NCBI RefSeq assembly: GCF_000226115.1
Contig: NC_016457.1
Coordinates: forward strand, 868,001 to 932,000
Source of the DNA: Thermothielavioides terrestris NRRL 8126
Lineage: Eukaryota; Ascomycota; Sordariomycetes; Sordariales; Chaetomiaceae
Reading direction: 5' to 3'
DNA length: 64,000 nt
Every line of letters starts with the position of its first letter. The stretch's first letter is position 1. Below are positions 22,690 to 35,085 of this stretch, piece by piece. The notes beneath the pieces were generated by a model. That model did no database searches, had not been told where the DNA came from, and saw only the letters and a list, made by a program, of their open reading frames with translations. A program made the position numbers and the translations under genes.

Positions 22690-23306
22690 CATGCCTGCCC
22701 GGGAGGCAGGAGGCAGCGGTCGAAGGGAAGGAGAGGAAAGGGAAGGGGGTGGTTTCGTGGAAGGGCGGGCCGGGGCCCGCAAGGTGGAAAGCTAATGTAT
22801 GATACGGTGCCCTTCCTGACGAAGGGAAGTACGCAGACAGGCGCGTTGGTGTATGATACTTTAACCTACGCATGCTCGAGGGATAGGAGCAAGCAACAAA
22901 TAGAATCGGCGTCGGCAGGCGGGTATCACAGAGCGCACCGTCCGGGCAGGGCCCTTTCTTGCCTTGCTGGTATGCCTGGGTTCAGAATTCACATTTTGCT
23001 CCCTCCCTCCGGTTCCGTCCTCTCTGTGCCTGGGGAATCTCCGATATCTCTCCTATCCGAAAATGCCGCCAGAGCCAGGTCCGCCGAAGCCGCCGCCGAG
23101 TCTCTGTCCGCCCGTGGAAACGCCACACCATGAATGAAAACCAGTCTCCGCTATGCCACCGTCAAGAAAAAGAACACAAACGGAACACAAAACCCGAGCA
23201 ATTTCGTATTGTGCAATATCATTATGTCGTGCCAACCCCTTAGCAGTCCCCACATCAGTAGAAGCAAGGCAGGAAAAAGTTTAGGTTAACCCGTCTGCTC
23301 GCGCGG
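22690..23306. other. Intergenic between convergent genes
   Basis: 3' regions of the SDHAF2 gene and of the minus-strand Dsn1 gene. A near-duplicate TGTATGATAC occurs at about 22796 and 22850. No gene seen. Confidence 0.5.
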
Positions 23307-24958
23307 CTACCCGCCCTCGGGCAAGATGCGGCCCAGACTCCTGAGCACCTCCATGACGGGCATGTCGCGGGTGCCGACGGCGCTCTTCTCGCGCTGCTCG
23401 CGCTCGCGCAGGCGCGCGGCGCTCAGCGCCAGCACGGCGTCCGCCTCCCGCCCGGCCGTGACGACGCGCATGTCGAGCTTGTGCACGCTGTCGGCCAGCT
23501 GGTCCACCTTGAACTCGAGCGCCGCCTGCGCGTTCTGCAGCCGCGAGCGGGCCTGCCGCTTGAACGAGTTAAACGCCGTGTCCGGGCTGGTCAGCGCGGA
23601 CAGCATCTTGGCTTCGTCCTCCTCGAGGAGGGCCGAGTCTGGCAGCGGCGCCTTGCGCGGGTCTGGGTCGGGATAGAGCGGGTCGGGCGTCGGGAGCGGG
23701 GCGGCGATGGCCTGCCAGGCCTTCTTTTGGGCTTTTAATCTGCGCGCCCGGGGCGGGTCAGTACGGGTGCAGGGACGGGGGAAACGAAGGCAAAGGGGGT
23801 TGGGTTGGTTACCTCTCAATCCTGGCCTCTAGCTCGGCGATTTTGGCGTCGTAGTCGACGTTCCGCGGGTTAGGCTGCAGCACAACAGGCACTGGCGGTT
23901 TGGGAACGTCTTCGCGCGTGAACCAGTCCGAGAACTCCGACCGTGCCCCGAAGTCCTTGAGCAGCTGATCTTGTATCGCCCGTGCTAAGTGAAACAGCCC
24001 TTGTCAGCACCTCCTCGTCCTCGACGCACAAACTTCCCCAGTTGCTCACCCACCTCCTAGGATCGCACTAGAACCCCGGCTCCCGTGCGGCGGCTTCTCG
24101 CTCAGCGCCCGCTCGCCACACCAGATCAGCAGCTGCTTCATGCGCCGCGGCTCGCTCAGGCCCTCGGCCGCGATGTACTTGTAGAACTCGGCCGGGTCGA
24201 CCTCGCGGTGCGGCAGCGCGCTGTGCCCGCTGTCGATCAGCGAGCTGGCCCGCCGCCCGCGCATGCCCAGGCTGCTGCGCCGGCCGCCGCTGGCCCCACC
24301 CTTCTTGCGGAACTCCTTGTTGCGGTTGATGATGGGCGTGTCGCTGAAGGGGAGCGGGATCATCTGCGACTGCGAGGACGGTCCGGGCATGTCCGCCCGC
24401 GGTGTTGCTTCTTTGCGTCCCGCGGGCCTTGGTTGTTCGTCTTCGTTGTCATGGTCCTCTTCCTCCTCTATCCCTTCGTGCGCCCCATTCGGTTGAGCCG
24501 ATCTGCCCTTTCTTTGTGGTGGCCTCCTCTCGACGGTCGTCTCACGCACTTTTCGCCGCGCCTTCGACTTGGGCAACGCGACATCCTCCTCGATCGGCGG
24601 CGCCGCGGGCGCGTGGTCTAGGCTTGATTTTCTTTTTGATGTCCTCCTCGTTGTCGCTGTTGCTCCTGCTGCTGGTCGGGGCTGCGTCGACGGCGGCTGT
24701 GGTGTTGGCGCCGGCGGAGACGCGCGCCGTTTCGCTGCCCCCTTTGGTGGTCTCCCTACACCCCTCTTCGCCGGCGCTGGTGCTGGTGCCGGTGCCGGCT
24801 CTGGCTCCGGCTCTTCCTCCCGGACTGGCGCTGTCTTTACCCTCTTGGACCCGCGCGTGAACAGAAAGTCGCCATCCTGCTCATCGTAGACCGCTGCAGC
24901 TGCCGAGGGCAAGTCAGCTCCAGCATCCTTCCGCTTCCTCCCCTGAGGCCCTGCCGCG

Positions 24959-25009
<51 letters not shown>

Positions 25010-25155
25010 GGGTCCCACTGGCGAGCGCCCGGCAGCGGCCGCGACGGCAGGAGGGGCAGTGACGTACCCGCGAGGCGTTTGCTGTGCCGTCGCTCCGGCT
25101 GGTTGCTCATGCTCAAGACTTGTAGCGGCTGGCGGGTCCGTACGAGAGTAGTCAT
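23307..25155 (-). CDS. DSN1: Kinetochore MIND/Mis12-complex subunit Dsn1/Mis13
   Basis: Three exons: 25155..24054, 23984..23813 and 23739..23307, 568 aa. Intron 1: donor GTGGGT, acceptor CACTTAG, joining AILGG to [13 protein letters not shown]. Intron 2: donor GTAACC, acceptor GCGCAG, joining EARIER to LKAQKKAWQ. The first ~290 residues are disordered, basic and Pro/Ala-rich, with a 16-residue Gln tract. The Mis13 core starts near residue 292 with [19 protein letters not shown], the site type phosphorylated by Aurora B in yeast Dsn1. It continues with [24 protein letters not shown] and ends in coiled-coil helices (residues ~420-560). The protein links the inner kinetochore to the KMN network at centromeres. 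Start chosen at the first ATG ([10 protein letters not shown]); a second ATG 15 codons on (MSNQPERR) is possible. Confidence 0.93.
24961..25008. repeat. (CTG)16 trinucleotide tract coding poly-Gln in Dsn1
   Basis: Sixteen perfect CTG units on the plus strand, read as CAG on the coding minus strand, giving a pure 16-Gln tract in the disordered N-terminus of Dsn1. A perfect codon repeat like this is likely to vary in length between strains. Confidence 0.95.
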
Positions 25156-26754
25156 GGGTAAGGGCGGGGCGGTCGGCGCATGAATGCGATAGCCGCGACA
25201 GTCGCGTGACGCAGAGATGGTCGGGCGGCGCTGGGGCAAGCAGCCGCAAGAAGCAGGCTTCGAGGGTCGTGTGTGCGCTCCGTTGTCGCGACGGGCTGAC
25301 CAGCGGGGGGCGGGGGAAAAAAAAATGACAGTCACTCGCGTCACTGCAGGTCGAATCGGGCCAGTGCGAGATTCTCGGCGGGCAGAGATCGGGCGGTCCA
25401 ACGCGTCAATTCGAGCGCACCTGGCGTGTTGTTTCGCGTTATCCGGCTTTGCGATGCGCCGCCGAGAGCGCAGGCAGAAATTGGGCGCCTATGAGATGCT
25501 GTTTAGGCGATGTGAAGGATCCCGGTCCCCGAGAAGGCGCTGCGAAGTGGGCTGCCGGATCGCGACGGGAAGTTGCTCCCCGGTTTGTTTACGCAAGTAC
25601 GGAGTAACTGCTCGTGGCTGCAGAATGTGGCACTTGACGCTTGGGCCACCTCGCTGTGTCGGCCACCACTGCATGTCTGAGGCTGCCAAGCCATTCCCGT
25701 GTAATTTACAAAGGTAACGATACACTGACTCTATCCACTTCAACGTACGGACGATTACGGCAGTAACTTTGGCGTGCCAGGTTCCTTGCTGTTGCTCTCA
25801 TCATCGAGGCTTTGTTCCCATGTTGGAACAGAAAGGACGAACCCAACGCCTGTGACTCGTGATGACCTCAGGCCGGTGTTTATATGGGATATGGGGTTGC
25901 TTCATCCGATGTCCTGGTACTATGATAGTAAGATGGCCTACTGATTGTGACAGGCAGAAGCCAGGATGAGACATGCTTGTCCTCCGCGGTACGACAAAAT
26001 TGACGGCTTCCATAATGGGACGACTACGCAGTACAAGATGACCGCCGTGAAGATGGACGACACCGGAACCCAGCCAGGTGCTTTCTCTGCCTATGTAGAA
26101 TCCACTGAGCATGGACGCACCCCAGGGCAGCGGGATTTGGAAGATACCGCCCTCCGCAAAATAACTCAGGTACTGATCACGCACCTAGTCGAGTGGGTGG
26201 TGGATTTGATGGACATCCGGCGCAACACGCCCTCTCCGGGACCCTCCAGAAAGTCAACTCATGAGGGAGAGCGGAGGAAGCGCAGTCGCGGGGGGGAAAG
26301 AGATCTCGACGGCTGTGCTATGGAAACCCATTAACACGGCTGCGCGGGCAGAAAGTTGATGGCAGGCCAGTTCCAGTTTGTTTCGCGCCCGCCTCACCAG
26401 ATAGAACGTAGCCCGCTTGTTTGTTGCCTCGTACACGTGTGATTACCTTACACGCAAACCAAGGCACCCCGTTAAACGCCGGCAGAGAAACCGCCTCCCA
26501 ACCCCCCACCCACACCACACCCTCTTAGCAATGTTTTTTTCCGTAAGACAAAGGGGAAAACTCCCAAGCAACAAAAAAACGGGTATATCCCTCCTTCGAC
26601 TCCGTTCCTCCCCGCACCTAGCCATTACCCTCAGGGAAACTTACAACGACTCCGAGATTTCCGGAGGGCGGCCCACCTCCGCGCTGCCGTCCGGGCTCAC
26701 GCGCGGAGAGCCGGAGGCGGGAACACCCCCGGCTCCACTCGGGCCGTTCTCAAC
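25156..26754. other. Intergenic, no gene recognised
   Basis: About 1.6 kb between the start of Dsn1 and the 3' end of the bZIP gene. One copy of TACGGAGTA lies at 25598. Open frames near 25800-26330 on both strands show no domain or plausible splicing. Confidence 0.5.
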
Positions 26755-28550
26755 CTAGGAGAACCGCCGGTTCATGGCCTGGCCGGCCATGACAGGCTGG
26801 CCCGAAATGGCCGGGGGCAGGCCGTAGGGGTTCATCTGAGGGTTATAGGGCTCGAGCCCCTGCTGCATGATCGCGTGCTGCACGTTCTGCTGCTGGGTGA
26901 TCGGGCAATCCTTATGGGCTAGGAGCAGTGTCTTCAAGCTGACCACTTCCTCGCGCAGGTGCACGATCTGGTTGGTCAGGCTCTCGTTCTCGTTGGAATA
27001 CGCTTCCACTTTGTTCTGGAGATTCGCCAGCCATTGCTTCTTCCGTTGACGGCACTTGAGCGCAGCCACCCTGCAAGAAGAAAAGATAAATCGTCAGCCC
27101 GGCCCGTTGTTGCACAGGTCAGTGATCCAATCTGCTAGCCTCGAAACGCACCTGTTACGTTCGAGGAAGTTTCTCCGCTTCTCCTCCTCCGTCATCTTGG
27201 GCTTGGACCCGCTGCTGGCCTCTTCTTTGCCATTCTTCGTGTCGTGCTGCTCGTCTTCTGAGCCTCCATTTTCATTGCCGTTGGCCGCAGCCGCACCACC
27301 GTTCGACTTGGTTTTCTTGGCCGGGGGGGCCTTGACGGGGGCGTCCTCGGCCTTGCGGCGCGAGTTGGCGGCCGCGCCTCCCGAGCTCCGCTTCCCTCTC
27401 GAGCGGGTGTTGGGACGCGCCACCTCGCTCTCGTCCGACCCCGCACTTGCCTCGCTGGCACCGCGCACCGAGCTACCAGTGAGCGACGGCGCCCCATCCA
27501 TCTGTGGGGATGTGTTTGTGCTCAAGGGTTGCACGGCCGGAGCGCCCGAGGGGTCGGCGTGGGGTTGCACCGGCGCAGGCGGCGGTGGAGGGTACTGCGA
27601 CACAGGGCCCGGTTGAGTGCTGTTCCGCCCCCGAGCTAGCATGAAGAGCCCGTTCGCCGCGTCGTTATCATGCGGGTCAAAAGGGTCGGCCGCGGCCTTT
27701 GGCTCGGCCTTGGGAGCCTGGCCACCGCCAGGCATGTCTTGCGGCTGTGACGTGGGAGCTACGGGTAACGACGACGGTTGTTGTGCATGGGCTTGCTCGC
27801 GCTTGGCGGCCGCTGCGCTGAGCGCAGTTCGGTGAAAGTCGAGGGTGCCCGGCGTTGGGGCGGGCCCGTTGATCTGGGCAAAGAGTGCTTGCGAGTTCGG
27901 GCTGGGCGCAGGGAACATGGAGCCGCTGCCCCCAGGGGTCAGGCCCGTCCGCAGCGAGGATTCATTCGGCGTGGGGAAGCCGCCGCGGATATGATGCGTG
28001 TCGCCGAAGTAGTCGTTGGTCGGGCCCGAGAGCATGGCTGGACTCAGGGGGCCGGTCCGCAGAGAACCAGCGCCCCAGGAAAACGGCGTACTGCCGGGGA
28101 GGAGCGAAGATGGAGATGTGAGCGCGGCGACGGATGGCAGCTTGGTGCCGCCGGGGGTCTCGGGGGGCGCACTACCGCCGAAGGACTGCTCAAAAGGATT
28201 CGGCTCCAGACTCAACGATCCAGCAGCCGAGTTGAAGTAGTCGGGGGTGTTTCCTGACTGTTGTTGCGCTGGACGAGGCGGAGGCGGCAGCGTTTTGGCC
28301 GGCTCGACGCTGGCCGGCTCCTCGGGTTTCAGGGGGGCGTCACGGTTGGTATCGGACGGGTTGTCTGGAAGCAGAGGAGAATCAGCGACGACAACGTTGA
28401 CCCAATCAAATGAAGTCGCCAGCAGCACAGCGGAGCAATCAAATCAAAACGGTCGCTGATGCGCGCACCTTGTCGGGGGGGAGACGTCTTGCTGGGTTGC
28501 GTTGGCGATTTAGAGGCACCACGGCCCGCAGCTCCAGTGGGCACGCCCAT
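26755..28550 (-). CDS. atf1: bZIP transcription factor, ATF/CREB type (Atf1-like)
   Basis: Three exons: 28550..28469, 28364..27152 and 27070..26755, 536 aa. Intron 1: donor GTGCGC, acceptor CTTCCAG (PPRQ-DNPSDTN). Intron 2: donor GTGCGT, acceptor CTTGCAG, placed inside the basic region (FLERN-RVAALKCRQRKK). The bZIP signature is complete: Asn431-x7-Arg439, then a zipper with leucines in QNKVEAYSNENESLTNQIVHLREEVVSLKTLLL. The long N-terminal part (FNSAAGSLSLEPNPFEQSFG, TPNESSLRTGLTPGGSGSMFP, PGTLDFHRTALSAAAAK) fits the Aft1 HRA/HRR/OSA regions. A KMTEEEKRRNFLERNR element leads into the basic region. By homology it is the nuclear target of the Sty1/Hog1-type stress MAP kinase and controls osmotic, oxidative and developmental genes. 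Ser/Thr-Pro sites are frequent in the N-terminal half. Confidence 0.92.
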
Positions 28551-29376
28551 GATGTAAATCAGAGTCTGGCAGCGCCTCAGAGTAAGACCGAGAGCGAATC
28601 GAAGGGAAATCGATGGGCAAGAGACGATGAGGTCATATAAATGCCTATATAAAAAAGGTGTGCAGCTGCGCTGTGTTGCAGCTGTCTTCGCTGTGGTGCC
28701 GTCTGGCGTCCTTGACCTCGTCCTTCGCACGCGTGCGTCGTGTGCTGGTGTGCACTGAGTAGCGTGCGTGGGTGGAAAAAAGAGTTCAAAAACGGGGGAA
28801 CGACGTCAGGTATGACGTTCGCTTGGGGGGGGGGGGGAAGGAATGGCAAAATACATAGGCTGTCTTGTGGGGCCAGCGGTCTGTGCGCCTACCTCCTCCG
28901 GGAGCAGAGTGCAGGAACGGTCCGGCCAATCCTGGCAAAAATCAACCGCTGCTGCTCTGATCTGGAAAGCCTTCTGGTTGCGGCGAAAGCGCTGGCGGGA
29001 CTCTTCCAGGTTGGATCGAAGCATGGGTTTCTCCCAAATAACTTGCGTCTCTTCCTCCGTCCACCAGACACGGGCAACAACAATTACAAAGCAAATCCGA
29101 AAGCGTGGTTCTCTCTCGGCCGGGTCCTTCCCCAGACGTGCTTCGATGGCCTGTTGCTCCTGCAAGGTCCAAACTCGGCTGTTTCGACTGCACACGAGCG
29201 AGTTTTCCCGCCCGGTCAGGCAAGGGCAAGACACTCGTTGACTTGCAGCCATCCCCATCAGGTCGGCCTGGAGCTGGCTGAAAGTCAGGTAGTATAGTTG
29301 TCATCTGAAAACAGCAATTCCGCACGTTGCTGCGCACGGTGTGAACGGACCCCACCTTGGCTGCGAAAAGGGGGAA
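28551..29376. other. Intergenic, bZIP promoter side
   Basis: Contains the 5' region of the bZIP gene and unassigned DNA up to the MITE target duplication. A G11 run lies at about 28826. No gene seen. Confidence 0.5.
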
Positions 29377-29386
29377 CAAATGGGCG

Positions 29387-29796
29387 GTCGTCGTTAAAGA
29401 GGTCCCGCCAAGACTAATTTCGGAGACTGCCGCTTACAAGTATTTACAATCGCAACAGGGTGAGCGGGGCCACGACGACTTCGAGCAACATCAACAACGA
29501 ACAATCGCAAAGACTCGTCGCAACAACTTTATACAACTTTATAAAACCTCAACCAAACTAAAAAAAAAAGAAAACCGAGATAACCTGTACTTTAACTATA
29601 ACCCGTATCCTAGCTATAACCTGAACCCTAACCAACGGGGAGCTGGCGCCGTCCCCCGTACCCCTAGCGAACTAACCGCTTGAACACCTTGGCGATAGTG
29701 CAAACGCCTTGGCGATCGGGGTTGCGTAAAAACGTTGTAAAAACATTGCCGACAATTGGCCGAAATTAGTCTTGGCGGGACCTCTTTAACGTCTAC
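29387..29796. mobile_element. 410-bp non-autonomous DNA transposon (MITE, Mutator-like)
   Basis: Terminal inverted repeats of 37 bp (29387-29423 and 29760-29796) match at 35 of 37 positions; the inner 32 bp are identical. The element is flanked by a perfect 10-bp direct repeat, CAAATGGGCG, at 29377-29386 and 29797-29806, which is the target-site duplication. It has no transposase and no open frame of note. The interior is A-rich with a short A run. A 9-11 bp duplication with long TIRs beginning with G is typical of Mutator-like elements, so I infer a MULE-derived MITE. The near-perfect TIRs and the intact duplication suggest recent insertion, and the TIRs are not RIP-mutated. Confidence 0.85.
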
Positions 29797-29806
29797 CAAA
29801 TGGGCG

Positions 29807-32332
29807 ATCCGCAATGGACGGAGCATGTACCCCAGCATTACATGGCCGTCAGCAGGAAACCAGCCGATGAACACGGAGTTGCAGACCGGCGGCGTCCAAA
29901 CCCCGAGCTTCACGCCTCGGACGTTCTTCAAAGTAGGTAGTCTCGCTTTGCTCACTTTGCTCACTCATACAACAAAAACAATAAACCGGATCCTTCGACC
30001 CATGGACAGTACATTATGACTCCGGCTGTCTCTCAGCGCAACTCGACTTCTCCTGTTGTTATAGCGTTACCAGGTCTCAAGGCCGGGGGCGAGTTCCGGA
30101 TTTCTCAGCCGCCCTTTCCTCCTTTACCAGGTAGCTAACGTTAGAAGTTATTACGGAAGTAACTGTATCACACAGTTCGATGTCTGAAGGAGACGGAACT
30201 CGCATGCCATGCACGAGTTCTTCAAACCCCAATTGCCGTCTTCCGCCGCCTTGCCCTCAGCGCACAAAACTCAGCTACGGAGTAGGTCAACAGAATTGGC
30301 TCTACCTTCCCAAGATTGGCTACGTTCTAGCCTTGATGGACGGATGGAGGACCGGATGGTGTGTGGCACTTGGATCGTTTGGCGGTCGAGAACGCAAAGC
30401 AAAGCCGGACAGAAACCACCGTGCGAAAGAGCCGCTCCATGTCAGGCGGGTGGGGCGCCCGTGGCAAATCCAATTCCCAAGCGAATCACATCGCGGCAGA
30501 GGATATTGCGTCAGCCCAGGCACTGTGCAATCCCAGTTCGCTCTGACGAGTATCTGCTCCCGGGCTGGCTCATCATCCCTGCTCGCAACGCTCTCGGACG
30601 TGCAACACCCGCTCGCGCTGGCTTTGCAAAGGAACACAGCCGGTCCGCTCGATAGGCGGGATTTCGCGGTCAGTAGGAAAGCAGAAGCCTTTGGCATTCC
30701 CCGAAAGGCGGGCTTTTGAGCGTTAGTAAACTACTGTACATCGAATTTTGAGATTCCAGGTGGAAAGCTCTGACTGCTGCTTCTTTCCGGCGTCGGGATG
30801 AGAAGAGAGAAGGCGCACGGGGCGGCAAAGGCTTACCACTGGACAACGATGACGTAACTTCGAGGACCAGCCGGGAACGGCGTGTGGGGACGGGCTGTTC
30901 CACCCGTCTTCTGCCAACTGACCAACCGCCAATCGCGTCTCCCCACCCTCCAGGAGAGTCCAAGCACTAATCCGTACTCCGTCATTACCAAGGAACAATA
31001 CGCCGACGCGTGCATACACAGTAGAACGGCTTCGGATGGCACAGATGGGAGATATATGGCCAAGTTGATAAGTCTTCTTGGACTTTTGCTTCCGTCAGTA
31101 ATTCTTTCTTAAAAGCACTCTGGGAACCAACACGTGAGCAGCCTTGTCGTGATTGATGCAAGCCCGGCTTCAACCATGACGCACTTTCTCGCAAGGAATG
31201 AAAATTGGATGCAGAACCTTCGAGTCCCACTTTTTGTCCGCGCCTTCGCGGCACAGCTCCACTTGCACGGCTCCGTCTTACAGTGGTAGTTATTACGAAA
31301 TCACAAGCAACGGAGAAGCGCGTTCGCTGGGCATAGAGGAAAGGATGTCAGCAGATGTGAAGGTAGAAAGGCGCCCGCGTCCTTTTTCTTTTATTTTGTT
31401 CTTCTTAACTGGAGCACTTTTACAACAGTTGGAGCTAAAATTGCAACTTTTCCGAGACCGAGTCTCCGTAGGCTGGGTCCTAAAACGGAGGCCCCAACGA
31501 GGAGCCAGTGGAAGAAGGCGTTTTCAAGCTTGCTTTCCACTCGGTTCGCGCCCCTGCATCTGCAAGGCCTCGATCTAGCCAGATTCGGAAAAGCGTGTCG
31601 GCCATGATTGGCGGCTGGTCTTAGCGTGTGGGGGACAGACGTTCCGGCTCCCCGAGTCAAGCTTCACGAGCGGATCCCCCAGGCTTGACTCCTTGGGCTC
31701 GCGCGCCCAAAATGAGCCAGCGACTGAGGCGCGTATCGGCTTGTGTCGCAGAGCAGGACGCCCGACTGTCGGGTCGCTGCCCGCACTCACCCCACGCTGC
31801 GGGGGAGTGTACACCACCTACACGACAGGACAGCACACTACTGTAGTGTAATCCGTACCCGAGACAGGCTGCGCGGCGTTAGCTTCGGGAGCATCCGGCA
31901 AGCGCCAGCTCACGCGATGCTGCTGGGCCGCCGTGGTGCACAGGGACAGGTCTGCCGGGGAACTGGAGCGCCCAATCCGAAGTCCGATGCGCCGCGGTTG
32001 TGCCACGAAGGCTTGAGAGCAGAGCCGCCAGAGCAGAGCCGCCGACGTCAGCGCGGGTCTCGTGCAAGTACATAATGCAGATAATGTCGTCGGTTGAAAC
32101 CATTCACGTTAATCGCAGTGCATACCACCCAAGACATTTCGTACATATTGTGTCGGAACTTTTGCCAGTCAGGAAAGGGACACGGCATCTCGGAGCGGAA
32201 ACGGACTGGAAATCACAGTCCATTTGCGACGATACTGGAGCAAACAAACAACACTAACCTGGTAGGTGGGACAGAACGCATGACTAACGAGTCAACAGGA
32301 TTATCATACTCTTCTGTGTACGACTCCAAAAA
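29807..32332. other. Intergenic, 2.5 kb, no gene recognised
   Basis: No convincing gene. Copies of the recurrent motif occur at 30276 (TACGGAGTA), about 30968-30982 (TAATCCGTACTCCGT) and 31848 (GTAATCCGTAC). Many short frames overlap on both strands, with no domain recognised. A short near-repeat AGAGCCGCCAGAGCAGAGCC lies near 32020. Confidence 0.5.
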
Positions 32333-33770
32333 CTAGGCCCCCTCCTCCTTCCCCTCCCCCGCAGCCGGAGCCGCAACCACGCCGGCAACGGCCGCCGGCC
32401 TCACGCGGAAGCCGAGCCGGGGCGCATGCACGCGCACGCCGGCATCCGTCTCCCACACGACCTCGTCCGGCCCGAGGCCCACCAGCCGGCCGCGGTCCCG
32501 ATGCGCAGCCCCGTAGTCGGTCGGCCACACCTCCACCCAGCTTCCCCTGCGGAGCCCGCACGCCCTCGCCAGCGGCTCCGTCTCGTCCACTCCCACCTCC
32601 TCCTCGCGCTCCAGGAACCCGCTCCGCAGGAGTATCCGCGCCGCCTCCTCGCCGCTCACCCGCCCGGCCCGCACCCGCTCCTTCGCCGCGCCCACCGCCG
32701 CCTGGAACCGCGCCACCCACGCGTAGACCCGCGGGAACGCGGCGCTGCTGATCTGCTGCGCTGTGCTGGTGGTGGTGGCGGTGCTGTCGCCGTTATCGTC
32801 CACGTCTGACAGCATGCCGGGTATGCCGGTCATCCAGTGGAACGGCCAGACCGCTTCGATGTCGGCCAGCGTGGGGCCCGCGTCTGCCGCGCCGCCGAGC
32901 ACCCAGGCCCGCCCGTCGGCGAGCAGGGTGTGCTCCAGCAGGTCGAAGGCGGCCTTGACTGCGTGGAGGGCCTCGGCGCGCTGCGCGGCGGCTTCGGCTT
33001 CTGCTTCGGCTTCGGCGCCGACTTCTCCTCCTTCGGCGCCGTCATCTTGCGCGTCATCTCCTCCTCCCCCACCATCACCACCATCGCCATCACCCTGCCG
33101 CCGCCGCGGCGCCCCATCCCGCGCAAAAAAGAAATCCCTTCTGTCGCGCCGGAACGCCGGGTCCCGCATCAGCGGCAGCGAGCGCGGCAGCAGCGCCGCC
33201 GCGCGCGCGAACAGGTCCGTCGCGGTGGTCAGCACGGCCAGCAGGCGCTCGAGGGCCGCGGCGTCGGTGCCGGCCGGCGCGCCCAGCGGCGGGCGGCAGC
33301 TCGCGCTCGCGCTCCCGGCCGTGACGGCGCCAGCTGCAGCGGCGGAGGACTCGAACTTGCGCAGGATCAGCCGCGTGTCGAGGTACACGTCGCGCCCCAC
33401 GGCGAGCACCGGGATGCGCCGGTAGGCGATGCCCAGCCGGGCTAGGTCTGGACGGGGGAGGATCGGCGGTTGGATCTGTGCCCCGGCCACGGGTTGTGAT
33501 CTGGTGAGCGTGCTTGCGGAGAGAGTCTCGGGGTGGATGTGTGTGTAGGCTTGCTCCAGGGTGGGTGACCGAGGTAGGCTGTATGGCGGGGGGAAGGGGG
33601 GAGGGGAGGGGGGGGTTGGAGGTGCGATGAGGGAAGGCGAGAGGGCGACTTACACATTCCAGGTAGGAGATGCCGCGCAAGCGGAGGTACCATACTATGC
33701 GGCGCGCGTAGGGCGAGAAGGGGTAGTGATAGAGAATGATGGGAAGCTGGGATGAGGCGGAGAACTCCAT
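32333..33770 (-). CDS. Glutathione S-transferase-like protein (fungal, with C-terminal extension)
   Basis: Two exons: 33770..33654 and 33475..32333, 419 aa. The intron has donor GTAAGT and acceptor GGCACAG, joining YLEC to IQPPILPRPDLARLG. The N-terminal thioredoxin-like GST domain is clear: ILYHYPFSPYARRIVWYLRLRG, then RRIPVLAVGRDVYLDTRLILRKF. The active-site position after Pro-Phe is Ser19 (FSPY), as in several fungal GST-like groups. The helical C-terminal domain includes TLADIEAVWPFHWM and FPRVYAWVARFQAAV, interrupted by an acidic Gly/Asp/Ala/Glu-rich insertion (about residues 160-195). The last ~90 residues form a separate segment with WPTDYGAAHRDRGRLVGLGPDEVVW and HAPRLGFRVRP, which I recall from a fungal-specific GST-like family. 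Substrate unknown; probably cytosolic. Confidence 0.85.
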
Positions 33771-34743
33771 GGTTAGTGCTCCTGTTGGGAGCTTAGAGCT
33801 GCAAGAGTTGAGAGTTGCGAGGCGTGAGAGTTGCGAGAGGTGAGTTGCAAGAGTTGAGAGCTGCGAGACGTGAGAATCGCGCAAGCCCGGCAGGCTCAGA
33901 CAGATCCTTCCCAGTGTTGTTCGGCTTGGGCAGTAGTGGTGTCGTGTCAAGCCGACAAGTCGTCGATAAAAGTCAACATTGAGCAAGCCCCTGACAAAAT
34001 GTCAAGCGCGCCCTTCCCCCAGGCCTCGGCTTACACCGGCAGCGGGTTGCCGGTTTCGGAATCCAGTCGAGTGCGCCCCCCACCGGTCTGCACCACACAC
34101 GAGGCTTGATTCAATGTCGCTTGTCACACAGAGACAGCCCCCGAGGATGTTGAGACAGCTGTCTCTGCATAGGCGGTGTATGTATGAAAGAAAATCGCTA
34201 GTAGCCTGCAAGACACCTCCGTTGCGCACGCCCAAGCCACAAGCGCTCAACATCTTCTTAGACCTTCCCTCCCGGTTGGGTCGCCACTCTAGCCACATCA
34301 ACCGCCACCACCATGAACAATAGCAACCTGAGTAATGCTCATGTTATTTCCTCACTCGATGGAACTAGGCCTAGCAGTAGCAGTGACAACCGCCCGACTC
34401 TTCGTTACGTTATAGCGCCACTCCATCCCACTGCATCCCGACATCGACTGTCCACAATGCATCATCCCATCGTAACGCATCCAATGCCAACGTAACCATA
34501 CCGCTCAACCGCCGAAACATCCCATCTCGCTTTCCCTCAGGCAAAATAGCACAGCACAAACCAAACCAGACACGCAACAACGCGCAGCAGGCTAAACGTG
34601 AACAGTGCTATGCCTGTCCCGTCAACAGCCCGGAACAACGACAAAGCGCACGTCATCAGATCCCGCCCAGTCTGGAAAGCACACTGGCCATGGCACCACA
34701 ACAGCACCTAGAAGCACAAGTAGCAGCAGCAGCAGCAACTCAT
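33771..34743. other. Intergenic, no gene recognised
   Basis: Promoter side of the GST-like gene and 3' side of the forkhead gene. Just upstream of the GST start (33795-33875) there is a degenerate tandem of GAGAGTTGCGAG-like units. No gene seen. Confidence 0.5.
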
Positions 34744-35053
34744 TTACCGAGCGGTCGTCGTCGTCGCGGGCGTCGGGAGGGGCATCGCAGGAGAAGCGGC
34801 AGCCGGCAGTGGCTCGGCAGACGCAGCAGGCGTGGCAGAAGCCGCGGGGGCCAGCATATCCGCGACCGGCGACGGCGTCTGGGATCCAGCGGCAATCTGG
34901 TCAGTGGTCTCTCCTTGGGATGACGTGGAGGCAGACGTGGTGGCGGCTGGCGCCGGAGCTGCGGCGGCAGGCTTCGCCGGCATCGGCGTTGCTGCTGACT
35001 GGGATGGGGACGACGGCGCAGAGGCGGAACTTGTCCGTACCTGCGTTTGTGGT

Positions 35054-35085
<32 letters not shown>

